DNA of 64,000 nucleotides from JASLQO01 sp002327525 (GCA_030744435.1 JASLQO010000002.1:177544-241543); one strand, 5' to 3'. Counted from the first letter of the stretch, positions 33,203 through 45,925 are shown. Translations and numbers: made by a program. The notes: generated by a model from the letters alone, not told the origin.

Positions 33203-34855
33203 CTAATGAAGGGGTGCGGTGGCCTCGTCCAGCAAGGTCGCGGCGTACGCGCGAGTCTTGTCCGTCAGATCGGAACCCGCCAGCATGCGGGCCACTTCGT
33301 CTGTGCGCTGTTCTGTATCCAGCGCGCTGATGCGGGTGTCTTGCTTGGCATCTTTTTCGACGAGCAGGTGATGATCCCCGAGTGCGGCCACCTGCGGTGC
33401 GTGCGTGATGCACAACACCTGAGTATGCGCGCCCAGATCGCGCAACAGCCGTCCGAGTACATCGGCCGTCGCTCCGCCCACTCCCACATCGGCCTCATCC
33501 AGCACGAGACACGGCAGGGCGGTCTTTTCCGCCGCGGCCACCTCGATAGCGAGACTGATTCGGGCGCGTTCGCCACCGGAGGCGATTTTACCAAGCGATC
33601 CCGATGGATATCTGGGATTGGTCGTAATCTTGAACTCGAGACTCTCAAGGCCATGCTCCCATTCCCCAGCCTCGAATTCGACGGCCAGCGCTCCGTCTGC
33701 TATGCCTAGTGTGTTCATGCATGCGCTCACCTCGCTCGCGAAGCGCCCGGCGGTTTCGGCGCGCTGTTCGCTGACCTTGCGTGCGAGGATCATGAATTGG
33801 CCGTGCGCGTGTTCGGATTGCGTCTGCAACATCTGCAATTCGTCCTGATTGGAGGTGAGTCCCTGAAGCTCCGAGCGCAGATTTTCGATGTGCCCGTACA
33901 GCTGCTGTGGCTGGACGCGGTGCTTGCGGGCCAGATCCTGCAGTGCATCGAGCCGGTTCTCCATTTCGCCGAGCACGCCTTCGTCCACATCCAGGGTGTG
34001 GAGATATGCGGTGAGATCCCGATGTGCATCGTCCGCCAACTGGAGTGCTGTGAGGAGTGCCGAGCGTCCGGCTTCGAGCCGATGGTGGTTGTCGCCGATG
34101 TCCTGCAGGCGGCTTGCGGCCTGGCGCAACGGGCCGAGGTCTTCGGCGGTGGCGGCGGCTTCGGTGATGGTACCGCGCAGCTGGCGCGCCTGGGATAGCC
34201 TGCGGTAATCCGTTTCCAGGCGTTCGAATTCGCCTTCTTCGAGCTGTACGTGTTCGAGTTCGTCGAGCTGGTAACGCAGCAGGGTCTCCCGGTCTTCGAT
34301 GGCACTGATCGATTCTCGCAGGGCCTGCGCGGCGCGTTGCGTATCCTGCCAGGCGCGGTAGGCGTCCCGCATATCGGCGTTGAGTTGCGGGTTCACGCCA
34401 TAGGCATCCAACAACTGCAGCTGCACCTCACGTCGCACCAGCCGCTGGTTCTCGTCCTGTCCGTGGATGTCCACCAGACCGTCGGTCAGAGTACGCAGCT
34501 GAGCGAGCGTGACCGGAACGCCGTTCACAAAAGCCCGCGAGCGGCCCTCGGGACGCACCGCGCGACGCAACAGCACTCTCTCTGGGTGGTCGGGATCAGT
34601 GAGTTCCATGCTCGCCAGGACGCCTGCCGCGTCGGGATTATCACTGACGTCGAACTCCGCACTCACATCCGCACCCTCGGTTCCGGGTCGGATCAGATCG
34701 ATGCTCGCACGCTGACCAAATGCCAGCGACAGAGCACCGACCAGGATAGACTTGCCGGCTCCCGATTCCCCGGTGATCACGGTCAGCCCGGGCTGCAGGT
34801 CGATATCCAGAGCCTCGACCAGCGCGAAATTACGGACAGTGAGTTGTTTGAGCAT
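33203..34855 (-). CDS. recN: DNA repair protein RecN
   Basis: RecN is a 550-residue SMC-like ATPase that helps repair double-strand breaks. The Walker A motif is GESGAGKSILVGAL near residue 31, a long coiled-coil middle runs from about residue 150 to 370, and the C-terminal ASGGERARISLAIEV signature, Walker B LVLDEADVGVGG and the CITHAPQVAALGDHH H-loop are intact. It is divergent from hrcA. A LexA box would be expected, but I could not find a CTGT-N8-ACAG site in the gap. Confidence 0.96.
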   Translation of the reverse strand: MLKQLTVRNFALVEALDIDLQPGLTVITGESGAGKSILVGALSLAFGQRASIDLIRPGTEGADVSAEFDVSDNPDAAGVLASMELTDPDHPERVLLRRAVRPEGRSRAFVNGVPVTLAQLRTLTDGLVDIHGQDENQRLVRREVQLQLLDAYGVNPQLNADMRDAYRAWQDTQRAAQALRESISAIEDRETLLRYQLDELEHVQLEEGEFERLETDYRRLSQARQLRGTITEAAATAEDLGPLRQAASRLQDIGDNHHRLEAGRSALLTALQLADDAHRDLTAYLHTLDVDEGVLGEMENRLDALQDLARKHRVQPQQLYGHIENLRSELQGLTSNQDELQMLQTQSEHAHGQFMILARKVSEQRAETAGRFASEVSACMNTLGIADGALAVEFEAGEWEHGLESLEFKITTNPRYPSGSLGKIASGGERARISLAIEVAAAEKTALPCLVLDEADVGVGGATADVLGRLLRDLGAHTQVLCITHAPQVAALGDHHLLVEKDAKQDTRISALDTEQRTDEVARMLAGSDLTDKTRAYAATLLDEATAPLH

Positions 34856-34885
34856 CGTGGTTTAGAATGTAATAGATGACATGGT

Positions 34886-34899
34886 ACCCCGCGTGGGGT
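34886..34899. promoter_or_regulatory. Palindrome in recN/hrcA divergent region
   Basis: ACCCC-GCGT-GGGGT is a perfect 5-base-arm inverted repeat 30 bases upstream of recN and 55 bases upstream of hrcA. It is not a CIRCE element or LexA box. It may be a regulator site or a small hairpin. Confidence 0.3.
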
Positions 34900-34953
34900 G
34901 ATTGAGAGAATGGCGAGAACGGCAGCGTAAGGAGCGAAAAAACCGCTAGGACG

Positions 34954-35982
34954 ATGGACGACGAGGTAGGAAATCGCGCACAGCAGATGTTCAAGCTGCT
35001 CGTTGAAAGCTACATCGAGGACGGCCGGCCGGTCGCATCAAAAGCCCTGGCCAGGCGCCCGGGCGTGGATGTGAGTTCCGCAACGGTACGCAACATCATG
35101 TCGGAACTCGAGCGGGTCGGCCTCGTGCGCTCGCCGCACACCTCCGCTGGTAAGGTACCCACCAGTGTAGGTCTGCGTTTCTTCGTCGACAGCCTGCTTT
35201 CGGTCGAGCCGCTTGACGAGCACGCGGTGAGGGATCTGGAACGCGAGCTGAATCCGGATCTGGCGCCCGCCGAACTCGTGGCGTCTGCCTCCAACCTGCT
35301 CTCGCAGGTGACACAAATGACCTGCATCGTCACGTTGCCCCGGCATGACCGCTCATCGCTTCGGCATGTCGAGTTCCTGAAGATGGAAGGCGATCGCGTT
35401 CTCGTCATTCTGGTGTTCAACAACCGGGAGGTGCAGAACCGGGTTATTCACACAGAACGCGAGTACGGTACGGCGGAGCTGATTCAGGCAGCCAACTACC
35501 TTAACCAGGAGTTTCAGGGTCTCTCGCTCAGGAACATCCGTAACGCCCTGCTCGATTCCATGCAGCGTGACAAGGACCGGATGGACAATCTTATGCAGTC
35601 TGCGCTCGACATGGCGGCCAAAACCTTCGGTGAGGAGAGCGAGGACGAACAGGAGTTCGTGGTTGCCGGTGAAAGCCGACTGCTCGACTTCAGCGAGGAT
35701 ACTGAAACGGTGCGCACGTTGTTTGAGGCCTTTTCGCGCAAGGGCAGCGTTTTGCACCTGCTCGACCAGAGTCTGGAGAGCGACGGCATTCAGCTTTTCA
35801 TCGGCGAGGAATCCGGCTTCAGCGTGATGGACGATCTGAGCCTTGTTTCCGCGCCCTATGAGGTCAACGGGCGTGTGGCAGGTGTGCTGGGCGTGGTCGG
35901 ACCTACGCACATGGACTACCAGGAGGTCATTCCCATCGTCGACGTGACGGCGCGTGTGCTGGGTGCAGCGTTGAACTACTGA
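34954..35982 (+). CDS. hrcA: Heat-inducible transcription repressor HrcA
   Basis: This 342-residue protein has an N-terminal winged helix (VESYIEDGRPVASKALARR then VSSATVRNIMSELERVGLVRSPHTSAGKVPT) and a GAF-like dimerisation core ending VRVLGAALNY. HrcA represses chaperone operons by binding CIRCE and depends on GroE for folding. It is the first gene of hrcA-grpE-dnaK-dnaJ. I found no CIRCE element before hrcA, grpE or dnaK; its target, perhaps groESL, is probably elsewhere. Confidence 0.96.
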   Translation: MDDEVGNRAQQMFKLLVESYIEDGRPVASKALARRPGVDVSSATVRNIMSELERVGLVRSPHTSAGKVPTSVGLRFFVDSLLSVEPLDEHAVRDLERELNPDLAPAELVASASNLLSQVTQMTCIVTLPRHDRSSLRHVEFLKMEGDRVLVILVFNNREVQNRVIHTEREYGTAELIQAANYLNQEFQGLSLRNIRNALLDSMQRDKDRMDNLMQSALDMAAKTFGEESEDEQEFVVAGESRLLDFSEDTETVRTLFEAFSRKGSVLHLLDQSLESDGIQLFIGEESGFSVMDDLSLVSAPYEVNGRVAGVLGVVGPTHMDYQEVIPIVDVTARVLGAALNY

Positions 35983-36009
35983 CCGTTTCCAAAAGAACAC
36001 CTCCCGGGA

Positions 36010-36037
36010 CTTGAACTTTTGCGGCGAATCCCCATAT
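36010..36037 (+). promoter_or_regulatory. Sigma-32 heat-shock promoter for grpE
   Basis: CTTGAA at 36010-36015 and CCCCATAT at 36030-36037 are separated by 14 bases, an almost exact match to the RpoH consensus. Transcription would start near 36044, 27 bases before the grpE ATG. Confidence 0.88.
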
Positions 36038-36070
36038 TTGCCCGGCGCAAACTCAAGGATTGCCTGAAGC

Positions 36071-36676
36071 ATGTCGAACGAACAGAACCCCGACCAGGAA
36101 TTGACGACGGATACCGGCGCCGCGGACGAAGAGACAGCTACCGCCGGGGGCCGCTCGGACGAGCTGCCGGGTGACGATCCGAAGGACGCGCAAGCCGCTG
36201 AGGAAAGCTCGCCCGAGGAGCAGATGGAGGCCGCCATGGCGGAGATTTCGGAGCTGAAAGACCGTGCATTGAGGGCGGCAGCCGAAGCGGAAAACGTACG
36301 CCGACGGGCGGCACGCGACGTGGAAAATGCACACAGATACGCGCTCGAGAAGTTCACGGCGGCGCTGTTGCCGGTCGTGGACAGTCTGGAGAAAGCGGTC
36401 GAAAGCGCTGAGACCGCAGAGAACGCGGCCGCGGTAGCCGAGGGTGTGCAACTGTCGCTGAAGCTGTTCATTGACACGCTCGAAAAATCAGGCATCAGTC
36501 AGGTGGATCCGCTCGGCGAGCCGTTCAATCCGGAGTCTCACGAGGCCATAGCCATGGTGGAAAATCCGGATGCCGAGCCTCACTCCGTGATGGACGTGAT
36601 GCAGAAGGGGTATCTGCTGAATGGGCGGCTGGTGCGCGCCGCCAAGGTCATCGTGGCGAAGGAACCGGCGAACTGA
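36071..36676 (+). CDS. grpE: Nucleotide exchange factor GrpE
   Basis: This 201-residue co-chaperone releases ADP from DnaK. It has an acidic disordered N terminus (about 1-55), a long dimerising helix (MEAAMAEISELKDRALRAAAEAENVRRR), and the C-terminal beta wing ending DVMQKGYLLNGRLVRAAKVIVAK. A sigma-32-type promoter precedes it. It lies between hrcA and dnaK. Confidence 0.97.
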   Translation: MSNEQNPDQELTTDTGAADEETATAGGRSDELPGDDPKDAQAAEESSPEEQMEAAMAEISELKDRALRAAAEAENVRRRAARDVENAHRYALEKFTAALLPVVDSLEKAVESAETAENAAAVAEGVQLSLKLFIDTLEKSGISQVDPLGEPFNPESHEAIAMVENPDAEPHSVMDVMQKGYLLNGRLVRAAKVIVAKEPAN

Positions 36677-36720
36677 CCTCGAGCAAACTCGGGCAGAGAA
36701 GTGGAATGGGGGTGGAGCGC

Positions 36721-36748
36721 CTTGAAATCGGGGGTTTTGGCCCAACTA
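36721..36748 (+). promoter_or_regulatory. Weaker sigma-32-like promoter before dnaK
   Basis: CTTGAA at 36721-36726, a 14-base gap, then CCCAACTA at 36741-36748. The -35 half matches the RpoH consensus fully and the spacing is correct; the -10 half has two mismatches. It would start about 47 bases before the dnaK ATG. Confidence 0.5.
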
Positions 36749-36801
36749 TTTGAGACAACGGAGCTGCCGGAATGGCAGCCAACAAATCTGGAGAACCAGT
36801 A

Positions 36802-38733
36802 ATGGGCAAGATAATTGGTATTGACCTCGGTACCACCAACTCATGTGTGGCGGTGCTGGAAGGAAGTGATGCCAAGGTGATCGAAAACTCGGAAGGTGAC
36901 CGCACCACGCCGTCGATCATCGCTTACACGGATGAAGGCGAGATTCTGGTAGGTCAGAACGCCAAGCGTCAGGCAGTCACCAATCCCACCAACACCCTGT
37001 TTGCGGTGAAACGGCTGATCGGACGTCGCTTTGCGGACGATGTGGTGCAGAAAGACATCAAGATGGTGCCTTACCAGATCGTCGAGGCCAGCAATGGCGA
37101 TGCCTGGATCGAGGTGAAAGGCGACAAGATGGCGCCACCCCAGATATCGGCGGAAGTGTTGAAGAAGATGAAAAAGACCGCCGAGGAGTATCTCAGTGAA
37201 GACGTAACCGAGGCGGTGATCACGGTACCGGCCTATTTCAACGACTCGCAGCGTCAGGCCACCAAGGATGCTGGCCGCATAGCGGGCCTCGAAGTGAAAC
37301 GCATCATAAACGAGCCCACCGCGGCGGCACTCGCCTACGGACTCGATAAAAAGCGTGGTGACGCCAAGATCGCCGTGTACGACCTCGGTGGGGGAACATT
37401 TGATGTGTCCATCATCGAGATCGCGGAAATTGACGGCGAGCACCAGTTCGAAGTGCTGTCAACCAACGGGGATACCTTCCTCGGTGGTGAAGACTTCGAT
37501 CTGCGCGTGATCGACTACCTGGCGGATGAGTTCAAGAAAGAGAACGGCATCGACCTGCACAACGATCCGCTGGCGCTGCAGCGTCTGAAGGAGGCGGCCG
37601 AGAAAGCAAAGATCGAGCTGTCCAACAGCCAGCAGACCGAGGTGAACCTGCCGTACATCACGGCTGATCAAACAGGCCCCAAACACCTGGTGTTGAAATT
37701 GACGCGTGCGAAGCTGGAGTCTCTCGTTGAGGTGCTGGTTGAGCGCACCATCGGGCCGTGCCGTACGGCGCTGGAGGATGCGGGGCTTTCTATCAGCGAA
37801 ATCGACGACGTGATTCTTGTCGGCGGACAGACGCGTATGCCACTGGTGCAGGAGAAAGTGAAGGGCTTCTTCGCGAAGGAAGCGCGTAAGGACGTGAATC
37901 CGGATGAGGCGGTCGCCATCGGTGCGGCCATTCAGGCAGCAGTACTCGCAGGGGACGTGACGGACGTGCTGCTGCTCGACGTAACGCCGCTGTCGCTCGG
38001 TATCGAAACACTGGGCCAGGTGATGAGTGTGTTGATCGAGAAGAACACCACCATCCCGACCAAGAAACAGCAAACGTTCTCTACGGCGGACGACAATCAG
38101 ACCGCCGTGACCATTCACGTGTTGCAGGGTGAACGCAAGCAGGCGGCGCAGAACAAGTCTCTGGGACGTTTCGATCTCTCCGACATCCCACCGGCGCCGC
38201 GTGGCATGCCGCAGATCGAGGTCAGCTTCGACCTCGACGCCAACGGCATCCTGAATGTCTCCGCGAAGGACAAGGCCACGGGCAAGGAGCAATCCATCGT
38301 CATCAAGGCGTCCAGCGGGTTGTCCGAGGACGAAATCGAGCAGATGGTCAAGGACGCGGAAGCGCACTTGGAGGAAGATCGCAAGTTCGAGGAGATGGTG
38401 AACCTGCGCAACCAGGCCGATGGCCTGGTGCACGCGGCTCGCAAGACCGTAACGGATGCGGGTGACAAGGCAACCGAGGAAGAGAAGGTCGCCATCGAGA
38501 GCGCCGCGAGCGAACTTGAGGAAGCCATCAAGAACGACGACAAGGAGGCCATCGAGGCGAAGATGCAGGCGCTCTCCGAGGCGAGCGCGTCGCTCGCGCA
38601 GAAGCTGTATGCGGAAGAGGCAGAAGCGGCGCAAGCGGCGGGTGCCGATGGCGATGCGGAGGCAGGCGACGGTGGCGATGCTGATGCAGTGGATGCAGAG
38701 TTCGAGGAAGTGAAAGACGACGAGTCGAAGTAG
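36802..38733 (+). CDS. dnaK: Molecular chaperone DnaK (Hsp70)
   Basis: This 643-residue Hsp70 starts at ATG 36802 (MGKIIGIDLGTTNS), with GGAGAA upstream; an upstream in-frame ATG at 36772 is less likely. The phosphate-1 motif IDLGTTNSC, phosphate-2 VYDLGGGTFDVSI, the linker DVTPLSLGIETLG and the Asp/Glu-rich C-terminal tail (DAEFEEVKDDE) are all present. It folds and protects proteins with DnaJ and GrpE, encoded on either side. Confidence 0.98.
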   Translation: MGKIIGIDLGTTNSCVAVLEGSDAKVIENSEGDRTTPSIIAYTDEGEILVGQNAKRQAVTNPTNTLFAVKRLIGRRFADDVVQKDIKMVPYQIVEASNGDAWIEVKGDKMAPPQISAEVLKKMKKTAEEYLSEDVTEAVITVPAYFNDSQRQATKDAGRIAGLEVKRIINEPTAAALAYGLDKKRGDAKIAVYDLGGGTFDVSIIEIAEIDGEHQFEVLSTNGDTFLGGEDFDLRVIDYLADEFKKENGIDLHNDPLALQRLKEAAEKAKIELSNSQQTEVNLPYITADQTGPKHLVLKLTRAKLESLVEVLVERTIGPCRTALEDAGLSISEIDDVILVGGQTRMPLVQEKVKGFFAKEARKDVNPDEAVAIGAAIQAAVLAGDVTDVLLLDVTPLSLGIETLGQVMSVLIEKNTTIPTKKQQTFSTADDNQTAVTIHVLQGERKQAAQNKSLGRFDLSDIPPAPRGMPQIEVSFDLDANGILNVSAKDKATGKEQSIVIKASSGLSEDEIEQMVKDAEAHLEEDRKFEEMVNLRNQADGLVHAARKTVTDAGDKATEEEKVAIESAASELEEAIKNDDKEAIEAKMQALSEASASLAQKLYAEEAEAAQAAGADGDAEAGDGGDADAVDAEFEEVKDDESK

Positions 38734-38752
38734 ATTTCGATTGAATGGCAAT

Positions 38753-38771
38753 CGGGCGCCGCTGGTGCCCG
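38753..38771. other. Stable hairpin between dnaK and dnaJ
   Basis: CGGGCGCC at 38753-38760 pairs with GGTGCCCG at 38764-38771 (one G-U) around a 3-base loop. Without a T run it is more likely an RNA processing or stability element that lowers dnaJ relative to dnaK than a full terminator. Confidence 0.45.
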
Positions 38772-38870
38772 GCGGTTAGGCGCTGACGGAAAAGAGGTGT
38801 ATGGTCGTCGCGCGCGCGGGTCGGGGAACGGCCCGCACGACGGGTAGACAGTGGGAAGATGACGGAAACG

Positions 38871-40004
38871 ATGGCAAAGCGCGATTACTACGAAGTGCTC
38901 GGGATCAACCGGGACGCATCTGATGACGATATCAAGAAGGCGTATCGTCGCCTTGCCATGAAGTTTCACCCTGACCGGAATCCCGACGATCAGGATGCCG
39001 AGGAGAGGTTCAAGGAAGCCTCGGAAGCCTACGAAATTCTCTCCGACGAAGAGAAGCGCGCTGCCTATGACCGTTTCGGCCATGCGGGTGTCGACCCCAA
39101 TGCCGGGGGTATGGGTGGCGGTTTCGACGGCAGCTTCTCAGACATTTTCAGCGACGTGTTCGGAGACATTTTCGGCGGCGCTCGCGGCGGCGGGGGGCGA
39201 GCGGGTGTACAGCGGGGTTCTGACCTGCGCTATTCACTTGGTCTCGATCTCGAACAGGCGGTCGCAGGCGACAACGTCGACGTCCGCGTGCCGGTTCTGA
39301 CCGCTTGCGAGGATTGTGATGGCTCTGGGGCGAAGGCGGGCACCAGCCCGACAACATGCCCCGAATGTCAGGGAGCCGGTCAGATCCGGGTTGCCCAGGG
39401 CTTCTTCTCGTTACAACAAACATGCCCACGCTGCCGTGGCATGGGTCGTGTGGTGCTGGATCCATGCCGCTCCTGCGGGGGCGCGGGACGCGTCGAGAAA
39501 CGCAAGACGTTGTCGGTGAAGATTCCGCCGGGTGTCGATACCGGAGATCGTATTCGCCTCGCAGGTGAGGGCGAGGCGGGGATCGGCGGAGGACCACCTG
39601 GGGATCTGTATGTTCAGATCGAAGTGCGTGATCACCCCATTTTCGTGCGCGATGGCCGTAATCTCTATTGTGAAGTACCGATCTCGTTCGTCGAGGTGGC
39701 GCTCGGCGGCGAACTCGAGGTGCCGACGCTGGATGGCCGTGTGAAACTGAAGATTCCCACGGAGACCCAGACCGGGAAGATGTTTCGCCTGCGAGGCAAG
39801 GGCGTCACGCCGGTGCGAGGTGGCGGAACGGGCGATCTGCTGTGCAAGGTGGTTGTGGAAACGCCGGTCAAACTCGACGATACCCAGAGGCAATTGCTGC
39901 AACAGTTCAAGGCGTCTCTCGATGCCGGGGGCGATAAGCACAGTCCGAGGGAAACCAGCTGGTTTGCCGGGGTGAAGAGCTTCTTCGACTCGCTCAAGAG
40001 ATAG
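38871..40004 (+). CDS. dnaJ: Molecular chaperone DnaJ
   Basis: This is a 377-residue Hsp40. The J domain is at 1-70 with the HPD motif (KFHPDRNPDD), then a Gly/Phe-rich linker (GGMGGGFDGSFSDIF), four zinc repeats (CEDCDGSG, CPECQGAG, CPRCRGMG, CRSCGGAG) and the C-terminal substrate-binding domains. ATG 38871 gives the standard MAKRDYYEVLG start; the frame also opens at 38859. It stimulates DnaK ATPase. Confidence 0.98.
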   Translation: MAKRDYYEVLGINRDASDDDIKKAYRRLAMKFHPDRNPDDQDAEERFKEASEAYEILSDEEKRAAYDRFGHAGVDPNAGGMGGGFDGSFSDIFSDVFGDIFGGARGGGGRAGVQRGSDLRYSLGLDLEQAVAGDNVDVRVPVLTACEDCDGSGAKAGTSPTTCPECQGAGQIRVAQGFFSLQQTCPRCRGMGRVVLDPCRSCGGAGRVEKRKTLSVKIPPGVDTGDRIRLAGEGEAGIGGGPPGDLYVQIEVRDHPIFVRDGRNLYCEVPISFVEVALGGELEVPTLDGRVKLKIPTETQTGKMFRLRGKGVTPVRGGGTGDLLCKVVVETPVKLDDTQRQLLQQFKASLDAGGDKHSPRETSWFAGVKSFFDSLKR

Positions 40005-40032
40005 GTTGGGCGGAGCCTCGGGCGGATGAAGT

Positions 40033-40038
40033 TATAAT
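40033..40038 (+). promoter_or_regulatory. Candidate -10 element upstream of dapB
   Basis: A perfect TATAAT lies 31 bases before the dapB ATG. The best -35 candidate, TTGGGC at 40006-40011, would need a 21-base spacer, so this promoter is uncertain. Confidence 0.35.
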
Positions 40039-40069
40039 CCGTTCCCTTTTATGCAACAGGATATTCAGC

Positions 40070-40873
40070 ATGCGGCGTGTTGCTGTGAGTGGTGCGGCCG
40101 GGCGAATGGGGCGCACCCTGCTTCAAGCGATTCATGAGGCCGACGGCCTTTCCATTGGCGCTGCGTTCGAGCGCAGCGGACTCTCGCTCGTGGGTGCCGA
40201 TGCCGGAGAGCTGGCGGGACTCGGCAACATCGGTGTGGCGGTGAGTGACGCGCTGGGCACTGAAATGGACGCCTTTGATGTGCTCATCGACTTCAGCGTA
40301 CCCGAGGCCACACTCGCGGCGCTCGATGCCTGCCGGGGAGCCGGTAAACAGCTCGTGATTGGTACTACGGGGTTCGATGCGCAGGGAATGTCGCGAATCG
40401 AGGCAGCTGCACGGGACGTGGCGATTCTCATGGCACCCAACATGAGTGTCGGCGTGAACCTGGTTTTCCATCTGCTAGACATCGCGGCCAGAGCTATGGG
40501 AGATGAGGTGGACGTGGAGGTGATCGAAGCGCATCACCGTCACAAGATCGATGCGCCTTCCGGCACTGCGCTGCGGATGGGTGAGGTAGTGGCTGAGGCG
40601 TTGGAGCGAAACCTGAGCAAGGTGGCGGTTTACGGCCGCGAGGGAATTACCGGAGAACGCGATAGTGAAACCATAGGCTTTGCGACGGTGCGGGCCGGAG
40701 ACATCGTCGGCGATCATACGGTGATGTTTGCCGGGGCTGGCGAACGCATCGAGATTACCCACCGAGCGCACAGCCGGATGAACTTTGCACAGGGTGCGCT
40801 CAGAGCCGTGCGCTTCCTCACCGGAAAAGAACCAGGGCTCTACAATATGCAGGATGTGCTGGGCTTTGTTTGA
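40070..40873 (+). CDS. dapB: 4-hydroxy-tetrahydrodipicolinate reductase
   Basis: DapB reduces hydroxy-tetrahydrodipicolinate in lysine/diaminopimelate synthesis. The 267-residue enzyme has the NAD(P)-binding GAAGRMG near residue 8, the family motif EAHHRHKIDAPSGTAL near residue 155 (catalytic His and Lys), and FARGALRAVRFL-like text at the end. It follows dnaJ and precedes carA, as in Pseudomonas. Confidence 0.97.
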   Translation: MRRVAVSGAAGRMGRTLLQAIHEADGLSIGAAFERSGLSLVGADAGELAGLGNIGVAVSDALGTEMDAFDVLIDFSVPEATLAALDACRGAGKQLVIGTTGFDAQGMSRIEAAARDVAILMAPNMSVGVNLVFHLLDIAARAMGDEVDVEVIEAHHRHKIDAPSGTALRMGEVVAEALERNLSKVAVYGREGITGERDSETIGFATVRAGDIVGDHTVMFAGAGERIEITHRAHSRMNFAQGALRAVRFLTGKEPGLYNMQDVLGFV

Positions 40874-40914
40874 GCCTTTCGTATAGAATGTGCGCCCCAA
40901 AAGGGCACCCCTGA

Positions 40915-40950
40915 AGGCGAGGTCGAAGTTCTGTCGGTCTCGCCTTTTTG
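40915..40950 (+). terminator. Intrinsic terminator between dapB and carA (possible attenuator)
   Basis: AGGCGAG at 40915-40921 pairs with CTCGCCT at 40939-40945, extended by four inner pairs (two of them G-U), and is followed by five T. It may end dapB transcripts. A -10-like TATAGAAT at 40882-40889 upstream would make it part of a carA leader and so a possible attenuator. Confidence 0.7.
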
Positions 40951-41034
40951 CAGATACCGAAAAGACGAAGTGCGCCGAAACGCCACGGCGATTCGTGATG
41001 AGCGTAATTGAGCGCGATACCTGGAAAGACGAAC

Positions 41035-42172
41035 TTGATACCGGCCCTCCTTGCACTTGAAGACGGTAGTGTATTCCACGGCCAGTCGATTGGTGTGGAA
41101 GGTACATCCGTTGGGGAGGTGGTGTTCAACACCGCGATGACCGGCTATCAGGAGATCCTCACCGATCCCTCCTACGCGCGCCAGATCGTGACGCTCACCT
41201 ATCCGCAGATCGGCAACACGGGTACCAACGCCGAGGATGTGGAATCCGACCAGGTCTGGTCAGCGGGACTCGTTATCCGCCAGACGCCCAAGCGCGCCAG
41301 CAGCTGGCGACAGAACGCCACGCTGCAGGGGTATCTCGTGCGGGAAAAGGTGGTCGCCATCGCGGATGTGGACACACGCCGCCTGACTCGCCGCATTCGC
41401 GAGCAGGGGGCCCTCGCTGGCTGTGTTACTACCGAACTCGACGAGGCAGCCGCGATCGATGCGGCCCGCGGGTTTCTTGGGCTTGCTGGTATGGACTTGG
41501 CTCGCGTCGTCACGCGCGATGACACCGCGGGTTGGGACGAGAGCGCCTGGTCGCTAGAGAGTGGTTACGCGCAGCGTGCGGAGAATCGCTTTCACGTCGT
41601 GGCTTACGACTTCGGAATCAAGCGCAACATCCTGCGATTGTTGGCGCAGCGCGGGTGCCGGCTCACCGTGGTACCCGCCCAAACTCCAGCGGCCGACGTG
41701 CTGGCACACGAGCCAGACGGCATCTTCCTCTCCAACGGCCCTGGCGATCCGGAAGCATGTGACTATGCGATCGCAGCCATCCGCGAGTTGCTGGAAACGA
41801 ACATCCCCATGTTCGGCATCTGTCTCGGCCATCAGCTCATGGCGTTGGCGAGCGGTGCGCGTACGGTCAAGATGCCGCACGGTCACCATGGCGCCAACCA
41901 CCCCGTGCAGGACCTCGCCACCGGCCAGGTCATCATCACCAGCCAGAACCACGGCTTCGCGGTGGACGCGGGCAGCCTGCCGAACTGCATGGAGGCGACT
42001 CACCGTTCGCTGTTTGACGGTACGCTGCAGGGCGTAAGGCGAACCGACCATCCAGCGTTCGGGTTTCAGGGACACCCGGAAGCGAGCCCCGGGCCGCAGG
42101 ATTGTGCGTATCTGTTCGATCGCTTCGTGTCTTTGATGAAAAACCTGGGTGCGCGCGAGGATGGAGGCGATG

Positions 42173-42186
<14 letters not shown>
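41035..42186 (+). CDS. carA: Carbamoyl-phosphate synthase small (glutaminase) subunit
   Basis: CarA hydrolyses glutamine and channels ammonia to CarB for arginine and pyrimidine synthesis. The class I glutaminase core has FGICLGHQLMALASGA (catalytic Cys), and HPEASPGPQD with the catalytic His and Glu. I chose TTG 41035, which gives MIPALLALEDG aligned with known CarA starts and has GGAAAG seven bases upstream; a TTG at 41008 is the alternative and no ATG or GTG fits. It is 383 residues and overlaps carB by 14 bases. Confidence 0.95.
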
Positions 42187-45397
<3,211 letters not shown>

Positions 45398-45451
45398 AGC
45401 CGGCCACGGGGAACTGTTTTCAAGCGCTCAGCGCGTATCGAGACCGACGCT

Positions 45452-45925
45452 ATGGCCGTCCCGATGACCTTAGAAGGCGAGGCCGCACTGCGCGAGGAGC
45501 TGCAGCGGCGCAAGTCCGTGCTGCGCCCGGAGATTACACAGGCCATCGCGGATGCACGCGAACATGGAGATCTCAAGGAAAACGCGGAATACCATGCCGC
45601 TCGGGAACAACAGGGGTTCAACGAGGGCCGCATTCGGGAGATCGAGGGCAAACTCTCGGATTCGCAGGTTATCGACGTAACCAGAATCCCGGCCGGTGAA
45701 AAGGTGATCTTCGGTGTCACCGTGACCGTCATCGATGCGGAAAGCGCAGATGAGACCCGTTACAAGATCGTCGGTGAAGACGAAGCGGATCTCAAACAAG
45801 GCAAGATCTCGGTAATGTCCCCCATCGCACGCGCACTGATCGGCAAATCAGTGGGTGATATTGCGGTGGTGCAGGCGCCGGGCGGTGAGGTCGAATACGA
45901 GATCAATGCCGTGGAGCATATCTGA
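45452..45925 (+). CDS. greA: Transcript cleavage factor GreA
   Basis: GreA is a 157-residue factor that inserts its coiled coil into the RNA polymerase secondary channel to rescue backtracked complexes. The tip acidic residues are in HGDLKENAEYHAAREQQGFNEGRI, and the C-terminal globular domain includes ISVMSPIARALIGKSVGD. It follows carB by 54 bases on the same strand and converges with yhbY. Confidence 0.97.
   Translation: MAVPMTLEGEAALREELQRRKSVLRPEITQAIADAREHGDLKENAEYHAAREQQGFNEGRIREIEGKLSDSQVIDVTRIPAGEKVIFGVTVTVIDAESADETRYKIVGEDEADLKQGKISVMSPIARALIGKSVGDIAVVQAPGGEVEYEINAVEHI

Noticed and set aside
34856..34953. Search for CIRCE and LexA boxes between recN and hrcA
   Set aside because: Neither TTAGCACTC/GAGTGCTAA nor CTGT-N8-ACAG could be found; only a short ACCCC/GGGGT palindrome is there.
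37459..38751. 430-codon open frame antisense to dnaK
   Set aside because: It is a shadow of the dnaK reading frame, with no family motif and no ribosome site.
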